Shown: positions 47,323-56,651 of the stretch, in pieces | Layout: each line of letters opens with the position of its first letter | Position numbering within the stretch: position 1 is the first letter of the stretch | DNA from: an uncultured Acinetobacter sp. | GTDB taxonomy: Bacteria > Pseudomonadota > Gammaproteobacteria > Pseudomonadales > Moraxellaceae | DNA: 64,000 nucleotides | Reading direction: 5' to 3' | Assembly (NCBI GenBank): GCA_913777945.1 | Contig: CAJYTY010000012.1 | Coordinates: 1-64,000, forward strand | The notes under the pieces: generated by a model | Told to the model about the DNA's origin: nothing | The model's input: only the letters and a program-made list of their open reading frames with translations | The model's database searches: none | Translations under genes and position numbers: made by a program

Positions 47323-48198
47323 TTAAATATCGAGCTCTTGTATCAGTTTTTTAAAGTCTTGCCCGAGCTGTGGGTGTTTTATACCATAATTGAGTACTGC
47401 TTTCAGATAACCTAATTTACTCCCGCAATCGAAAGTCTGACCTTGCATACGGTATGCTTCAACAGTTTCCATCTTTTGTAGCAAGGCAATTGCATCGGTC
47501 AACTGAATTTCATTGCCTGCACCTTTAGGCGTTTGTTCTAACAATTGCATAATCTTTGCCGGTAAAACGTAACGACCCACTACAGACAAATTTGATGGTG
47601 CAACATCTGGTTTTGGTTTTTCAACAATTCCTTTCATTACTTCACTCTGGCCCTCTCGAGGTGCCTGAGCAACGTCAACAATGCCATATTGATCTACCAA
47701 ATGATCAGGCACTGCTTCAACCATAATTTGTGCCGCTTGAACTGCATCGTAACGTGCGATCATTTGCGCCAAATCATTTTGATTATTTTTTGCTTCTACC
47801 AAAACATCTGGCAGTAAAACTGCAAAATCATCCTCGCCCACAATACTTTTGGCACATAATACGGCATGTCCAAGACCTAAAGGTTGAGGCTGACGAACGC
47901 TGACAATACTTACACCTTCAGGAACAATATGACTAATTTCTGCCAACAAGTCATACTTTTTTTTCATCTCGAGCGTGGTTTCAAGCTCAAAGTTGCGATC
48001 GAAGTAATTTTCGATAGACGCTTTAGAGGAATGTGTCACTAAAATAATTTGCGTAATTCCAGCTTCAACTGCTTCGCGGACTACATATTCAATGGCAGGG
48101 CGGTCTACCACAGTCACCATTTCTTTGGGAATTGACTTACTGGCAGGTAAAAATCGAGTGCCTAGGCCTGCGACTGGAAGAATTGCTTTTTTGATCAT
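47323..48198 (-). CDS. galU: UTP-glucose-1-phosphate uridylyltransferase
   Basis: A 291-residue nucleotidyltransferase making UDP-glucose. The signature IKKAILPVAGLGTRFLPASKSIPKEM is at the N-terminus (seen in parts), followed by EYVVREAVEAGI, LGLGHAVLCAK and LPDVLV, with GAGNEIQLTDAI toward the end. I chose ATG 48198; a GTG at 48207 would add three residues and has no ribosome site. 21 bp before ugd on the same strand. Confidence 0.96.
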   Translation of the reverse strand: MIKKAILPVAGLGTRFLPASKSIPKEMVTVVDRPAIEYVVREAVEAGITQIILVTHSSKASIENYFDRNFELETTLEMKKKYDLLAEISHIVPEGVSIVSVRQPQPLGLGHAVLCAKSIVGEDDFAVLLPDVLVEAKNNQNDLAQMIARYDAVQAAQIMVEAVPDHLVDQYGIVDVAQAPREGQSEVMKGIVEKPKPDVAPSNLSVVGRYVLPAKIMQLLEQTPKGAGNEIQLTDAIALLQKMETVEAYRMQGQTFDCGSKLGYLKAVLNYGIKHPQLGQDFKKLIQELDI

Positions 48199-48293
48199 TA
48201 TGTTCACTTGTTTAAGTTAAAAAACTTTGATTCAGATAAATCGATACTTTAGATTTTAATGAAAAGATACATCAAATAATGATGTATCTTTTT

Positions 48294-49658
48294 CTAGTAT
48301 GCTGCTTTATGGATAAAACCATGAAAAATCGTGAGAAAAATAATTCTGATGTCTAACCAGATACTCCATGTTCGAATGTATTCAAGGTCACACTCAATAC
48401 GACGTTCCATTTTATCTAATGTATCGGTTTCGCCGCGCCAGCCTCGAATCTGTGCCAATCCGGTAATCCCGGGTTTTACTTTATGGCGGAGCATATATCC
48501 TGGAATTAATTTACGATATTCCTCGTTATGCGCCACAGCATGAGGACGTGGTCCCACAATCGACATATTGCCTAAAATGACATTAAAAAACTGCGGCAAT
48601 TCATCGAGCGATGTTCTACGTAAGAATTTACCTACTTTGGTCACACGTGGATCATCTTTAACGGCTTGTTTGACCACAGCACCATTTTCCATCACTTTCA
48701 TGGTTCGAAATTTATAGACTAAAATCGGTTTACCATTTAGGCCATAGCGAATTTGCTTAAAGAAGACAGGACCTGAAGAATTCACTTTGATGGCCACTGA
48801 AACAATCAGAAGAATAGGCGAAATCAGCATTAAAATTAGTGAGCCGATCACGATATCTTCAATACGTTTGAGAAAGTCATTGATTCCGTCAATACGTGAA
48901 TCAAATAAGGGAATTACAGGCGTTCCGTTGATATCTTCCACGCGAGAATATAGAAAATCGTAAGAGAACAGATCGGGAATAATCACCGCAGAACAGGTCG
49001 AGTCGGCCAACATTTCCAGCAAAGACTCAACCTGCTTCATGTTATGTTGATCAATCACGATATAGACTTTACGGATATCTCCAGTCTGAATTTTTTCAAT
49101 TGCGTCTTGGATACCGCCATGAAAATTGGTTTTATCAAAATCGATGTTAAAAGAAAATAGACCAATTGCATGATAGCCAATCCATTTCGACTGGCTTAAG
49201 TCTATAAAGAGTTTGCTGGCTTTAACTGAATCACCAATCACCAAAATATCTTTAGATTGATTAACAAGTTTATAATATATTGAATTTAAAAGACGAATTG
49301 AAGCGCGTAAAAGTCCCATAAATACAATCAGAAAGAGCATAACTTCTAGAAAAATGACCGCTTTAACTTGGACAAATAGTGCACTAATGAGAAAAAATAA
49401 AATCACACTTAACGAGATATTTTTGATACATGAGATAAGTTCATTTGAAAAGCTCATCCCTCGCCAAGAGCGATAGAAATCGGTCACGCCACCCAGCAAT
49501 TGAAAAATACTGACGATACTTAAGAATGCCAGTAATGTGTAATTTGTGATCGGAAGTCCATTAATTTTAAAGACAACATACAATCCAAGGTAAATGGACA
49601 CGACATCGGAGAATCTTTGTAAAATTGAAACATAAGATGCATTTAATCTTGAAGCCAT
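48294..49658 (-). CDS. WcaJ-type undecaprenyl-phosphate glycosyl-1-phosphate transferase
   Basis: A 454-residue polyisoprenyl-phosphate hexose-1-P transferase. The N-terminal half has about four transmembrane segments and a CoA-binding-like domain ([15 protein letters not shown]). After a fifth hydrophobic segment near residue 272, the catalytic bacterial sugar transferase domain shows [54 protein letters not shown] and [13 protein letters not shown] (seen in parts). Proteins of this size and layout (WcaJ, WbaP) load Glc or Gal phosphate on undecaprenyl phosphate as the first step of a repeat unit. It lies between galU and the bacillosamine block. A second, small initiating transferase is encoded at 53.8-54.4 kb. 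Confidence 0.92.
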   Translation of the reverse strand: MASRLNASYVSILQRFSDVVSIYLGLYVVFKINGLPITNYTLLAFLSIVSIFQLLGGVTDFYRSWRGMSFSNELISCIKNISLSVILFFLISALFVQVKAVIFLEVMLFLIVFMGLLRASIRLLNSIYYKLVNQSKDILVIGDSVKASKLFIDLSQSKWIGYHAIGLFSFNIDFDKTNFHGGIQDAIEKIQTGDIRKVYIVIDQHNMKQVESLLEMLADSTCSAVIIPDLFSYDFLYSRVEDINGTPVIPLFDSRIDGINDFLKRIEDIVIGSLILMLISPILLIVSVAIKVNSSGPVFFKQIRYGLNGKPILVYKFRTMKVMENGAVVKQAVKDDPRVTKVGKFLRRTSLDELPQFFNVILGNMSIVGPRPHAVAHNEEYRKLIPGYMLRHKVKPGITGLAQIRGWRGETDTLDKMERRIECDLEYIRTWSIWLDIRIIFLTIFHGFIHKAAY

Positions 49659-50015
49659 CTTGGACCTTTTAAGTAAGCTTATATTTTATTTCAGAAAAGC
49701 TGTATGCCGTAATCAAAAAAACAACTTACAGGAAAGTATGATCTTACTTTCTATTTATTAAAGACTTATCTACAAAAAAAATTTCTATATTTTTATAGAT
49801 TCAGCTCGGCATAGGCTACATTTTCTAATGCTTATATTCAATAGCGAAAATGGATTTATGTATCTTTAGATCTTAACAAATAACACTCGTTCAAGCGTTA
49901 TTTGCACTATCCCGGCACACTTTTAGTCACATGAATAGAGAGTTAATTCTGGTTTGAGAATTTAATTCTTTAATTTGACTAAATGATTACAATAAGCTGC
50001 AACATATAGAATGAT
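49659..50015. promoter_or_regulatory. Gene-free spacer within the glycan locus with a hairpin
   Basis: This 357 bp region separates the WcaJ-type gene from the nucleotide-sugar dehydratase gene. A hairpin CAAATAAC/GTTATTTG (49877-49884 and 49897-49904, extended inside by ACT/AGC with one mismatch) may end the upstream operon. A new promoter for the WcaJ-galU-ugd-pgi-galE block is expected in 49,660-49,870, but I cannot fix it. Confidence 0.5.
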
Positions 50016-51914
50016 CTAGCTCACCACAACTTTATCGCTGCGTTTGTAACCATCCACATAGCATTCCAGCTGATCCAAAATGCCATCCAAATCATTTCGA
50101 TGCGTATAACTATGCTGAATCAGTTCCATTAGGCCCTTAATTTCATTTAATGCAAACTGCTTTTCAAATGACTTTACAATTCGCTCATGAGCAGTGGGCT
50201 GTACGTTACTTCGCTCAATCAACAACTCTTCATAAAGCTTTTCGCCCGGGCGTAAACCGGTATAGTGAATTTCGATATCGCCTTCATCATCTGCATGCTC
50301 TTTGAGCTTAAGGCCACTTAAGGCAATCATTTGTGCAGCCAAATCTCGTATTTTGACTGAATCACCCATTTCAAGCAAAAATACATCCCCCCCCTCACCC
50401 ATGGCACCCGCCTGAATCACCAGAAGTGCCGCCTCGGGAATGGTCATAAAGTAGCGTGTTACCTCAGGATGCGTCACGGTAATCGGGCCACCCGCTGCAA
50501 TTTGCTTTTTAAAAAGTGGCACCACCGAACCCGAAGAGCCCAATACATTACCAAAACGCACAATACTGATGCGGGTTTTTGGCTGTGTGGCCGCAACCGC
50601 CTGACAATACAACTCAGCAAGACGCTTGGATGCGCCCATCACATTGGTCGGGCGAACCGCCTTATCGGTCGAGATCAGTACAAAGGTTTCTACCTGTGCA
50701 GCAACGGCTGCATTTAAACTTTTAGCAGTCCCGACACTGTTGTTGCGTAGACCTTCTATCGGATTGGCCTCAACCAAGGGCACATGCTTATAAGCCGCAG
50801 CATGATAGACCGTCTGTACCTGATACTGCTGCATAATTCGGGTCAGTTTTTTTTCGTTAAATACCGAGCCTAAAATTGGCAGCACATTGCTGGCAATCTG
50901 CTGTAATTCCTGATGAATGCTATACAGTGAAAATTCGGACTGCTCAAACAAAATCAATAATGCTGGTTGACGCTGTAAAATCTGCCGACACAGTTCTGAG
51001 CCAATTGAGCCTCCTGCTCCTGTCACCAGCACGACTTTAGCGCGAATATTTTTATCGAGCAGTTCGACGTTGGGAGGAACAGGCTCTCGCCCCAGCAAAC
51101 TCTCGATATCCACTTCGCGAATATCCGAAATTCGCAGTTGTCCATCGATAATCTGCTCAACACTCGGAATTTCTCGCACCGGTAATGCCAGCGACTCCAG
51201 CTTTTGAATAATTTTCATTTTTTGCTGACGTCCAATCGAAGGAATCGCCAGCAAAATCTCATGCAAATGAAAGCGCTGTTTGAGTTGTAGCAACTCATCT
51301 GGCGCATACACTTTCAGCCCTTGAACCATCTGGCCTCGTAAGCCCGATTGGTCATCTAAAAAGAGTACCGGAATATGGTTTGAAGAGCGCTCAAGCACCA
51401 GCGCCATTTGTTGGCCCGCATTGCCCGCACCATAAATGGCAACACGGGTCTTTTCAATATGACTGTATAAGGTATTGTTAATGACAATACGGATACAGGC
51501 CCGACTACACCAGACCCATGCAAACAATAACGACCCAAAAATGATGGGAATACTCATCGGCACAAACGCGAGTCGTAATTTGGCGACCACATAAAGCGCG
51601 ATCATGTTCAGCAAGACTGCCAAGGCCAGACGTAAAATAAAGTTTTCGTTAAAACTGCGAATGACGGCGCGGTAAACACCCGTCAGCCACAAGCAACCTA
51701 ACCCAAGCACAATGACCAAAAGCGGCCACCAGCTCATTCCTGCCATGATTGGGGTTTTATAATTAAATAAACGAATAGCAAACGCAAACCACATCAGAAG
51801 TGGCAATACACAAGCATCGATCAGCAGCAACAGCGTTTTTTTCTGCAGACGACCGAGTCCAGATAAGTAGTTGAGGTAAATCTTGACCATGCCTGTTTTC
51901 ATTTGAGTTGCCAT
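50016..51914 (-). CDS. UDP-GlcNAc 4,6-dehydratase, WbpM/PglF-type
   Basis: A protein of about 632 residues with four N-terminal transmembrane segments, a first Rossmann region (VAIYGAGNAGQQMALVLE) and a C-terminal SDR domain with VVLVTGAGGSIGSELCRQIL, VYHAAAYKHVPLVE and a catalytic TDKAVRPTNVMGASKR segment. In this membrane-type group Met replaces the usual Tyr of YxxxK, as is seen here. It makes UDP-2-acetamido-4-keto-6-deoxy-hexose, the first step to QuiNAc4NAc (diacetylbacillosamine). I chose ATG 51914, 8 nt after the aminotransferase stop. A GTG frame start at 51941 would overlap that gene. The aminotransferase and acetyltransferase for the next steps are encoded just upstream. Confidence 0.9.
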   Translation of the reverse strand: MATQMKTGMVKIYLNYLSGLGRLQKKTLLLLIDACVLPLLMWFAFAIRLFNYKTPIMAGMSWWPLLVIVLGLGCLWLTGVYRAVIRSFNENFILRLALAVLLNMIALYVVAKLRLAFVPMSIPIIFGSLLFAWVWCSRACIRIVINNTLYSHIEKTRVAIYGAGNAGQQMALVLERSSNHIPVLFLDDQSGLRGQMVQGLKVYAPDELLQLKQRFHLHEILLAIPSIGRQQKMKIIQKLESLALPVREIPSVEQIIDGQLRISDIREVDIESLLGREPVPPNVELLDKNIRAKVVLVTGAGGSIGSELCRQILQRQPALLILFEQSEFSLYSIHQELQQIASNVLPILGSVFNEKKLTRIMQQYQVQTVYHAAAYKHVPLVEANPIEGLRNNSVGTAKSLNAAVAAQVETFVLISTDKAVRPTNVMGASKRLAELYCQAVAATQPKTRISIVRFGNVLGSSGSVVPLFKKQIAAGGPITVTHPEVTRYFMTIPEAALLVIQAGAMGEGGDVFLLEMGDSVKIRDLAAQMIALSGLKLKEHADDEGDIEIHYTGLRPGEKLYEELLIERSNVQPTAHERIVKSFEKQFALNEIKGLMELIQHSYTHRNDLDGILDQLECYVDGYKRSDKVVVS

Positions 51915-51922
51915 TGCGTTGG

Positions 51923-53116
51923 TCACTGGGTTTGCGTACACGCAGCATCTAATTGCTCAAGTACCTGCTGAATGGCACTCAAGGTCTGCTGCATATTGTC
52001 TTGGGTTAAGGTTGGATGCACCAAAAACATCAGGCTGGTTTCCCCTAAAGCACGTGCATTAGGCAATCGCTGTGCAGGGCGCCATGGCGTATGGTCAAAA
52101 GCATGTTCGAGATAAACTTCAGAACATGAACCACTGAAACACGGCACGCCCAGTGCGGTAATTGCTTGCATGATTCGATCACGTGACCAACCCAGTGGCA
52201 ATTGTTCTGGCACCACCTGTACATAACATTTGTAATAGGCATGTACTGTATCGACGGCAGGTTTTGCCACCAAAAAATACGGCGAATTTTCAAAGGCTGC
52301 CAAAATTTGCATGGCATTTTGGGTACGCAGCAATGTCCATTCGGCCATTCGTTTAAGTTGAATGCGCCCAATGACCGCTTGCATTTCCATCATACGCCAG
52401 TTGGTTCCAAAGGAATCATGTAACCAGCGAAATCCGGGGGGATGTGGGGTGTGATACACGCTGTCATAGTTTTTACCATGATCTTTATAGGCCCACATTT
52501 TTTTCCAAAGATATTCGTCTTGTGTGGTGACCATACCGCCTTCACCCCCGGTGGTCATAATCTTGTCCTGACAAAACGACCATGCACCAATATGCCCAAT
52601 TGCACCCGCAGATTTGCCTTTATACGATGCACCATGTGCCTGCGCACAGTCTTCAATCACATAAATACCGCGCTCTTGCGCCAGTTGCATAATCGGGTCC
52701 ATATCACACATCCACCCCGCCAGATGGACACAGATAATGGCTTTGGTATTGGGCGTGATGACAGCTTCAATGGTGGCTCTAGAAATATTCTGAGAATCTA
52801 GCTCCACATCGGCAAAAACCGGATTGGCACCCGCAGTGACAATCGAGCTGGCCGAAGCCAAAAAGGTACGTGATGTGACCACCACATCGTCTCCTGCACC
52901 GATATCTAGCGCCTTTAGAGCCAAATCTAGTGCAGTGGTGCCATTGGAAACTGCGACTGCGTAGGCAGCGCCCGCCCATGCGGCAAATTCTTTTTCAAAA
53001 TCACGGCAATGTTGACCCGTCCAGTAATTGACCCGATTGGAGAGCAGCACATTCGAGACTGCATCCGCTTCTTCTTGGGTAAAACTGGGCCATGGGGCGA
53101 AGGCAGTATTTAACAT
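51923..53116 (-). CDS. DegT/DnrJ/EryC1-type aminotransferase (PglE/WeeJ-like)
   Basis: A 397-residue PLP sugar aminotransferase. The PLP Lys is in WSFCQDKIMTTGGEGGM, with FEKEFAAWAGAAYAVAVSNGTTALDLALKAL near the N-terminus (in parts) and VIEDCAQAHGASYKGKSAG. It would aminate the 4-keto sugar made by the dehydratase encoded next. Start overlaps the acetyltransferase end by 7 bp. The set dehydratase-aminotransferase-acetyltransferase-initiating transferase defines a UDP-QuiNAc4NAc pathway. Confidence 0.92.
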   Translation of the reverse strand: MLNTAFAPWPSFTQEEADAVSNVLLSNRVNYWTGQHCRDFEKEFAAWAGAAYAVAVSNGTTALDLALKALDIGAGDDVVVTSRTFLASASSIVTAGANPVFADVELDSQNISRATIEAVITPNTKAIICVHLAGWMCDMDPIMQLAQERGIYVIEDCAQAHGASYKGKSAGAIGHIGAWSFCQDKIMTTGGEGGMVTTQDEYLWKKMWAYKDHGKNYDSVYHTPHPPGFRWLHDSFGTNWRMMEMQAVIGRIQLKRMAEWTLLRTQNAMQILAAFENSPYFLVAKPAVDTVHAYYKCYVQVVPEQLPLGWSRDRIMQAITALGVPCFSGSCSEVYLEHAFDHTPWRPAQRLPNARALGETSLMFLVHPTLTQDNMQQTLSAIQQVLEQLDAACTQTQ

Positions 53117-53823
53117 GCTGAAGGTCCTGATCTTGATATCTTGATAATACGGGCTGGATTACCCACCACCGTTGCGCCATCGGGAACGTCGTCGATGACG
53201 ACGGCCCCCATTCCCACCACAGCGCCACGACCAATCATTAATGGCCGAGTGCAGGTTCCCTGCCGCAGCATGGCGCCAGCACCAATATAGGCGTGATCAC
53301 CAATATGTACATTGCCGTTGCACTTGACCGACGGTGCAAACGTGACGTAATTGCCAATCACACAGTCGTGTGCCACATAACTAAAATAATTAGCATGAAA
53401 GAAATCGCCTACACGAATATTCGAGCTGAAATGCACATGATTGCACAGTACGGCGCCTTGCCCAATCTGCACATCATCCATCTGAATATGGGTCGCAGCC
53501 CATACACTCCAGTGCTGAAGCGAGTGTTGTTCGAGCTTTTGTACCAGTCGTTCACGTATCTGGCTGTTGGCGATGGCAATACAGACATATTTCGCTGTCG
53601 CTTCAAGTGCCACAAATGCATCAAACGACAGCACACGGTGTCCATTGACCCATTCGGCTGATTCGGCTGATTCGGCTGATTCGGCATCATCGATAAATAC
53701 CAGTTCGTAAGCACTCTCTAAATCAGCCGCCTGCAACTGGGCACGCGCCAGTGGCATGACACCGCGCCCAAAACCACTGGCGCCATAAATGGCATAAAGC
53801 GTTTTAAGGGGTTCGCTCGTCAT
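53110..53823 (-). CDS. Hexapeptide-repeat sugar N-acetyltransferase (PglD/WeeI-like)
   Basis: A 237-residue enzyme. The N-terminal domain has the nucleotide-sugar binding loop YAIYGASGFGRGV. The C-terminal left-handed beta helix (about 105-225) reads IGQGAVLCNHVHFSSNIRVG, YVAHDCVIGNYVTFAP, GDHAYIGAGAMLRQG and ends in VGNPARI. PglD-type enzymes acetylate the 4-amino group to give UDP-diacetylbacillosamine. Between the domains is a short repeated Glu-Ser-Ala stretch encoded by 9-bp tandem repeats. Start overlaps the small sugar transferase gene by 20 bp. Confidence 0.9.
   Translation of the reverse strand: MTSEPLKTLYAIYGASGFGRGVMPLARAQLQAADLESAYELVFIDDAESAESAESAEWVNGHRVLSFDAFVALEATAKYVCIAIANSQIRERLVQKLEQHSLQHWSVWAATHIQMDDVQIGQGAVLCNHVHFSSNIRVGDFFHANYFSYVAHDCVIGNYVTFAPSVKCNGNVHIGDHAYIGAGAMLRQGTCTRPLMIGRGAVVGMGAVVIDDVPDGATVVGNPARIIKISRSGPSAC
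53652..53685 (-). repeat. 9-bp tandem repeats in the acetyltransferase gene
   Basis: ATTCGGCTG is repeated nearly four times in a row and encodes ESA-ESA-ESA in the product. Gain or loss of a unit keeps the frame. Confidence 0.85.
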
Positions 53824-54418
53824 CTTTTGGATTTCCGGTAAATCGCGTCATGGTCACGGCCTCAGACTGATTGATGCCTTCTTTAATCAGCACCTTTTTG
53901 ACGGTCTGTAGCATGATTTTAAAATCAAGCCAGATCGACTGATGCTCGACATACCAAGTATCGAGTTTAAATTTTTCCTGCCAGCTAATCGAATTACGCC
54001 CATTGACCTGTGCATGGCCGGTCATGCCCGGGCGTACATTGTGCCGCTTGGCCTGCTCTTCGTTATACAGCGGCAAGTATTCCATTAACAATGGACGCGG
54101 TCCGACAATACTCATGTCGCCTTTAATCACATTCCATAGCTCGGGCATTTCATCTAGGCTGGTCGAGCGTAGCATCTTGCCAAAGGGTGTCAGGCGCTGA
54201 TCATTGGGCAAAAGCTGCCCAGAGGCATCTCGAGCATCGGTCATGGTGCGAAACTTGATCATATCAAAAGGTTTGCCATGCAAACCTGGACGTGTCTGAC
54301 GAAACAGTACAGGTGAGCCCAAATTTTTACGGACTTTATACGCCACATACAGATAAAGCGGCGATAAAACCACCAGTGCAGTGGATGCAATCACAATATC
54401 AAGGCTTCGTTTTAGCAT
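53804..54418 (-). CDS. Small initiating sugar transferase (ItrB/WeeH/PglC-type)
   Basis: A 204-residue undecaprenyl-phosphate sugar-1-phosphate transferase. One N-terminal membrane segment (LDIVIASTALVVLSPLYLYV) precedes the catalytic core: [51 protein letters not shown] and RPGMTGHAQVNGRN (seen in parts). This is the PglC-sized form that in Acinetobacter loci (ItrB) loads QuiNAc4NAc-phosphate. It overlaps the GT4 gene upstream (7 bp) and the acetyltransferase downstream (20 bp), which fits its role after the bacillosamine-type pathway. The C-terminal tail of about 20 residues is rich in charged residues. Confidence 0.93.
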   Translation of the reverse strand: MLKRSLDIVIASTALVVLSPLYLYVAYKVRKNLGSPVLFRQTRPGLHGKPFDMIKFRTMTDARDASGQLLPNDQRLTPFGKMLRSTSLDEMPELWNVIKGDMSIVGPRPLLMEYLPLYNEEQAKRHNVRPGMTGHAQVNGRNSISWQEKFKLDTWYVEHQSIWLDFKIMLQTVKKVLIKEGINQSEAVTMTRFTGNPKDDERTP

Positions 54419-55560
54419 GACGGCTTCACACCCATTTCGGTCAGCATGTGTGCATTCACCCGATGCACATCATATTTGGTTAAAGCAATTTCTCGAGAAC
54501 GTTGTCCCATATCTTCTACTCGCGCTGGCTGGTCGATACACTGCTGCATCGCATTCACCAGCGCATCTACCGATTTTACTGCAACCAGATGGCCATTTTC
54601 ACCTTCAATCACGGTTTCACGGCAGCCCGGTGCATCGGTGGTAATAACGGCACGGCCCATCGCCATGGCTTCTAGCACGGTACGTGGCGTACCTTCACGA
54701 TATGAGGGCAATACATAGACCGATGTTACGGCAATGGCCGGACGTACATCTGTGAGTTTACCCCAATACGTGACGCGTTGCTCTTGCACCCATTGATCCA
54801 GTTCTTTTTGGTCAATTGCAGACGGATTCTGGTCAATCCAGCCCACCAGATGAAATTCGATCTCGGGATGCGTGGCTTTAATTTTGGCAGCAGCAGCGGC
54901 ATATTCTCGCACACCTTTATCGCCGAGCAAGCGTGCGATCAATAGAAACGCCACTTTCGGCTGCCCGTTTGTCTGTCTTGGCAATTCAACCTGATCAAAT
55001 TTGGCCAGATCAACCCCTGAGCCATTGACAACCACGGCAGGCTTATTGCGCTCAATCAGCTTCATATGTCGAAACAGCGCCAGATCATCTGGATTTTGAA
55101 AAAATACCTTATCGCTATAGGTTAGGGCTTTTTTATACAGGCCGTGCACAGCACGCTGAAACAAACTTTTGGCCTGCCCCTCACCACGCTGAAATGCATA
55201 GCCCAATCCGGTAATCAGGGCAAAGCGCTGTGGCACGCGAGCAAGCCATGCCGCCCATGTGCCATAGATCACAGGTTTAATGGTATAAGACAACACCATA
55301 TCTGGCTGTACCCGACGAATCACGCAATATAACGCAAATAGCGTGTTCAAATCGGCCAGCGGATTGGTGCCTGTACGCTGCATGGGAACTTCAAGCACCA
55401 TATAGCCTAACTGTGTCAGTGCTGTCACTTGTTCGGGGAAATCGGCATGATTGGGCGCAATCACGACAACTTCATGCCCTTGTGCGGCGATGGCTTCTAA
55501 AAGTTTGCCTCGAAAGTTGAGTACCGACGGCAAATAACTGCTAATCATTAAAAATTTCAT
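54412..55560 (-). CDS. GT4 glycosyltransferase, PglA-like
   Basis: A 382-residue GT-B enzyme. The N-terminal segment ISSYLPSVLNFRGKLLEAIAAQGHEVVVIAP and the middle LSYTIKPVIYGTWAA and ALITGLGYAF (in parts) resemble PglA-type transferases that add GalNAc or Gal to bacillosamine on the lipid carrier. The donor-binding EX7E motif is in LPSYREGTPRTVLEAMAMGRAVI. Start ATG 55560 overlaps the previous stop (ATGA); a TTG 15 bp upstream is less likely. Sugar and linkage cannot be predicted. Confidence 0.88.
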   Translation of the reverse strand: MKFLMISSYLPSVLNFRGKLLEAIAAQGHEVVVIAPNHADFPEQVTALTQLGYMVLEVPMQRTGTNPLADLNTLFALYCVIRRVQPDMVLSYTIKPVIYGTWAAWLARVPQRFALITGLGYAFQRGEGQAKSLFQRAVHGLYKKALTYSDKVFFQNPDDLALFRHMKLIERNKPAVVVNGSGVDLAKFDQVELPRQTNGQPKVAFLLIARLLGDKGVREYAAAAAKIKATHPEIEFHLVGWIDQNPSAIDQKELDQWVQEQRVTYWGKLTDVRPAIAVTSVYVLPSYREGTPRTVLEAMAMGRAVITTDAPGCRETVIEGENGHLVAVKSVDALVNAMQQCIDQPARVEDMGQRSREIALTKYDVHRVNAHMLTEMGVKPSC

Positions 55561-56639
55561 TGGCAAGAGGCCCAAAGTGCTGCGTATTGGTCCGCAACAT
55601 GATCAAGACTAAACTGTGCAGCAACACGTGCACGCGCTTGGGTTTTTAAAATCTGTTGGTCTGTATCGGACAATTTAAAATAATGCGTTACTGCATCGGC
55701 CAATGCATCGACATCACGCGCAGGGACCACATAGCCAGTCTCTTGCACAATGAAGCCTGCATCGCCCACATCGGTGGTCACACAAGGCACCCCCGAAGCC
55801 ATCGCCTCGATCAGTACCGTTGGTAGGCCTTCGGTAATTGAGGTCATCACCAGCAGATCCAGCCCTTGGTAAAAACGTGGCATATCGTGGACTGGCCCGA
55901 AGCATATCACTTTATGCGGTGCAATCTGATAGCGCTGCATCAGCGCGGCAATCTCAGGCTGCTCTGCCTCTACGCCCTTACCCGCCAAATGAAAGACCAC
56001 AGGAAGCACTTGTAGCTTCGCGATCATGGCAAATAAATACTCAAAACCTTTGGCAGCATGGTAGCGTCCGGCAAATCCAATTACCATCGGCGTGTGGCGC
56101 TCGGCTTGAGTATGAAAGTTTTGCAGTGTAATTCCGTTGGGAATCACACAGCCGCGTGCCGAGTGAAACCCAAATTGTTGATGCTGCTGAGCCGCGGCAT
56201 GCGCACAATATACAATGGCCTCGGGGCGAGCCGAAAGACGACGACTCAGCAGTAAAGCCAGTTTGGTGCTGCGTGACTCATCTTTGAGCGCAGCCAAGGA
56301 ATGATGAATTCCCCATACAATGGGTGGATGCGACGCCCCACCCAAACAGGCCAGCGAGACCAGCACATTGGCATGATACATCCAGCACTGGATCACCGCT
56401 GGCTGAAGCGCTTTGATCTGCCGGCGCAACTGTAGCAGACAAGACAAAGTATTGATGCCGTTCCAGTGCAATGCCTTTACCGATGCACAACGATCTAGTG
56501 CAGCCTGATAAGTATCATTGACCCGCATCAGCGCGATTACATGATGTTCGTGCTCGGGCTGTGCCTGAATCAGACGCGAGAGCATGCTCTCTGCGCCACC
56601 CAGCGCAGAAAAGTTTGTAATAACATGCAACACCTTCAT
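55557..56639 (-). CDS. GT4 glycosyltransferase
   Basis: A 360-residue GT-B enzyme. N-terminal HVITNFSALGGAESMLSRLIQ is the acceptor-side glycine loop; the donor side shows VIGFAGRYHAAKGFEYL and the EX7E motif in VMTSITEGLPTVLIEAMASGVPCV. It is cytoplasmic or membrane-associated and adds one sugar to the repeat unit. Sits between the two other GT4 genes, 12 bp after the upstream one. Confidence 0.9.
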   Translation of the reverse strand: MKVLHVITNFSALGGAESMLSRLIQAQPEHEHHVIALMRVNDTYQAALDRCASVKALHWNGINTLSCLLQLRRQIKALQPAVIQCWMYHANVLVSLACLGGASHPPIVWGIHHSLAALKDESRSTKLALLLSRRLSARPEAIVYCAHAAAQQHQQFGFHSARGCVIPNGITLQNFHTQAERHTPMVIGFAGRYHAAKGFEYLFAMIAKLQVLPVVFHLAGKGVEAEQPEIAALMQRYQIAPHKVICFGPVHDMPRFYQGLDLLVMTSITEGLPTVLIEAMASGVPCVTTDVGDAGFIVQETGYVVPARDVDALADAVTHYFKLSDTDQQILKTQARARVAAQFSLDHVADQYAALWASCQ

Positions 56640-56651
56640 GCGCTGCCTCTC

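Noticed and set aside
50016..51914. Missing catalytic Tyr in the WbpM/PglF-type dehydratase as an inactivating change
   Set aside because: Met in place of the usual Tyr is normal for this membrane-bound dehydratase group.
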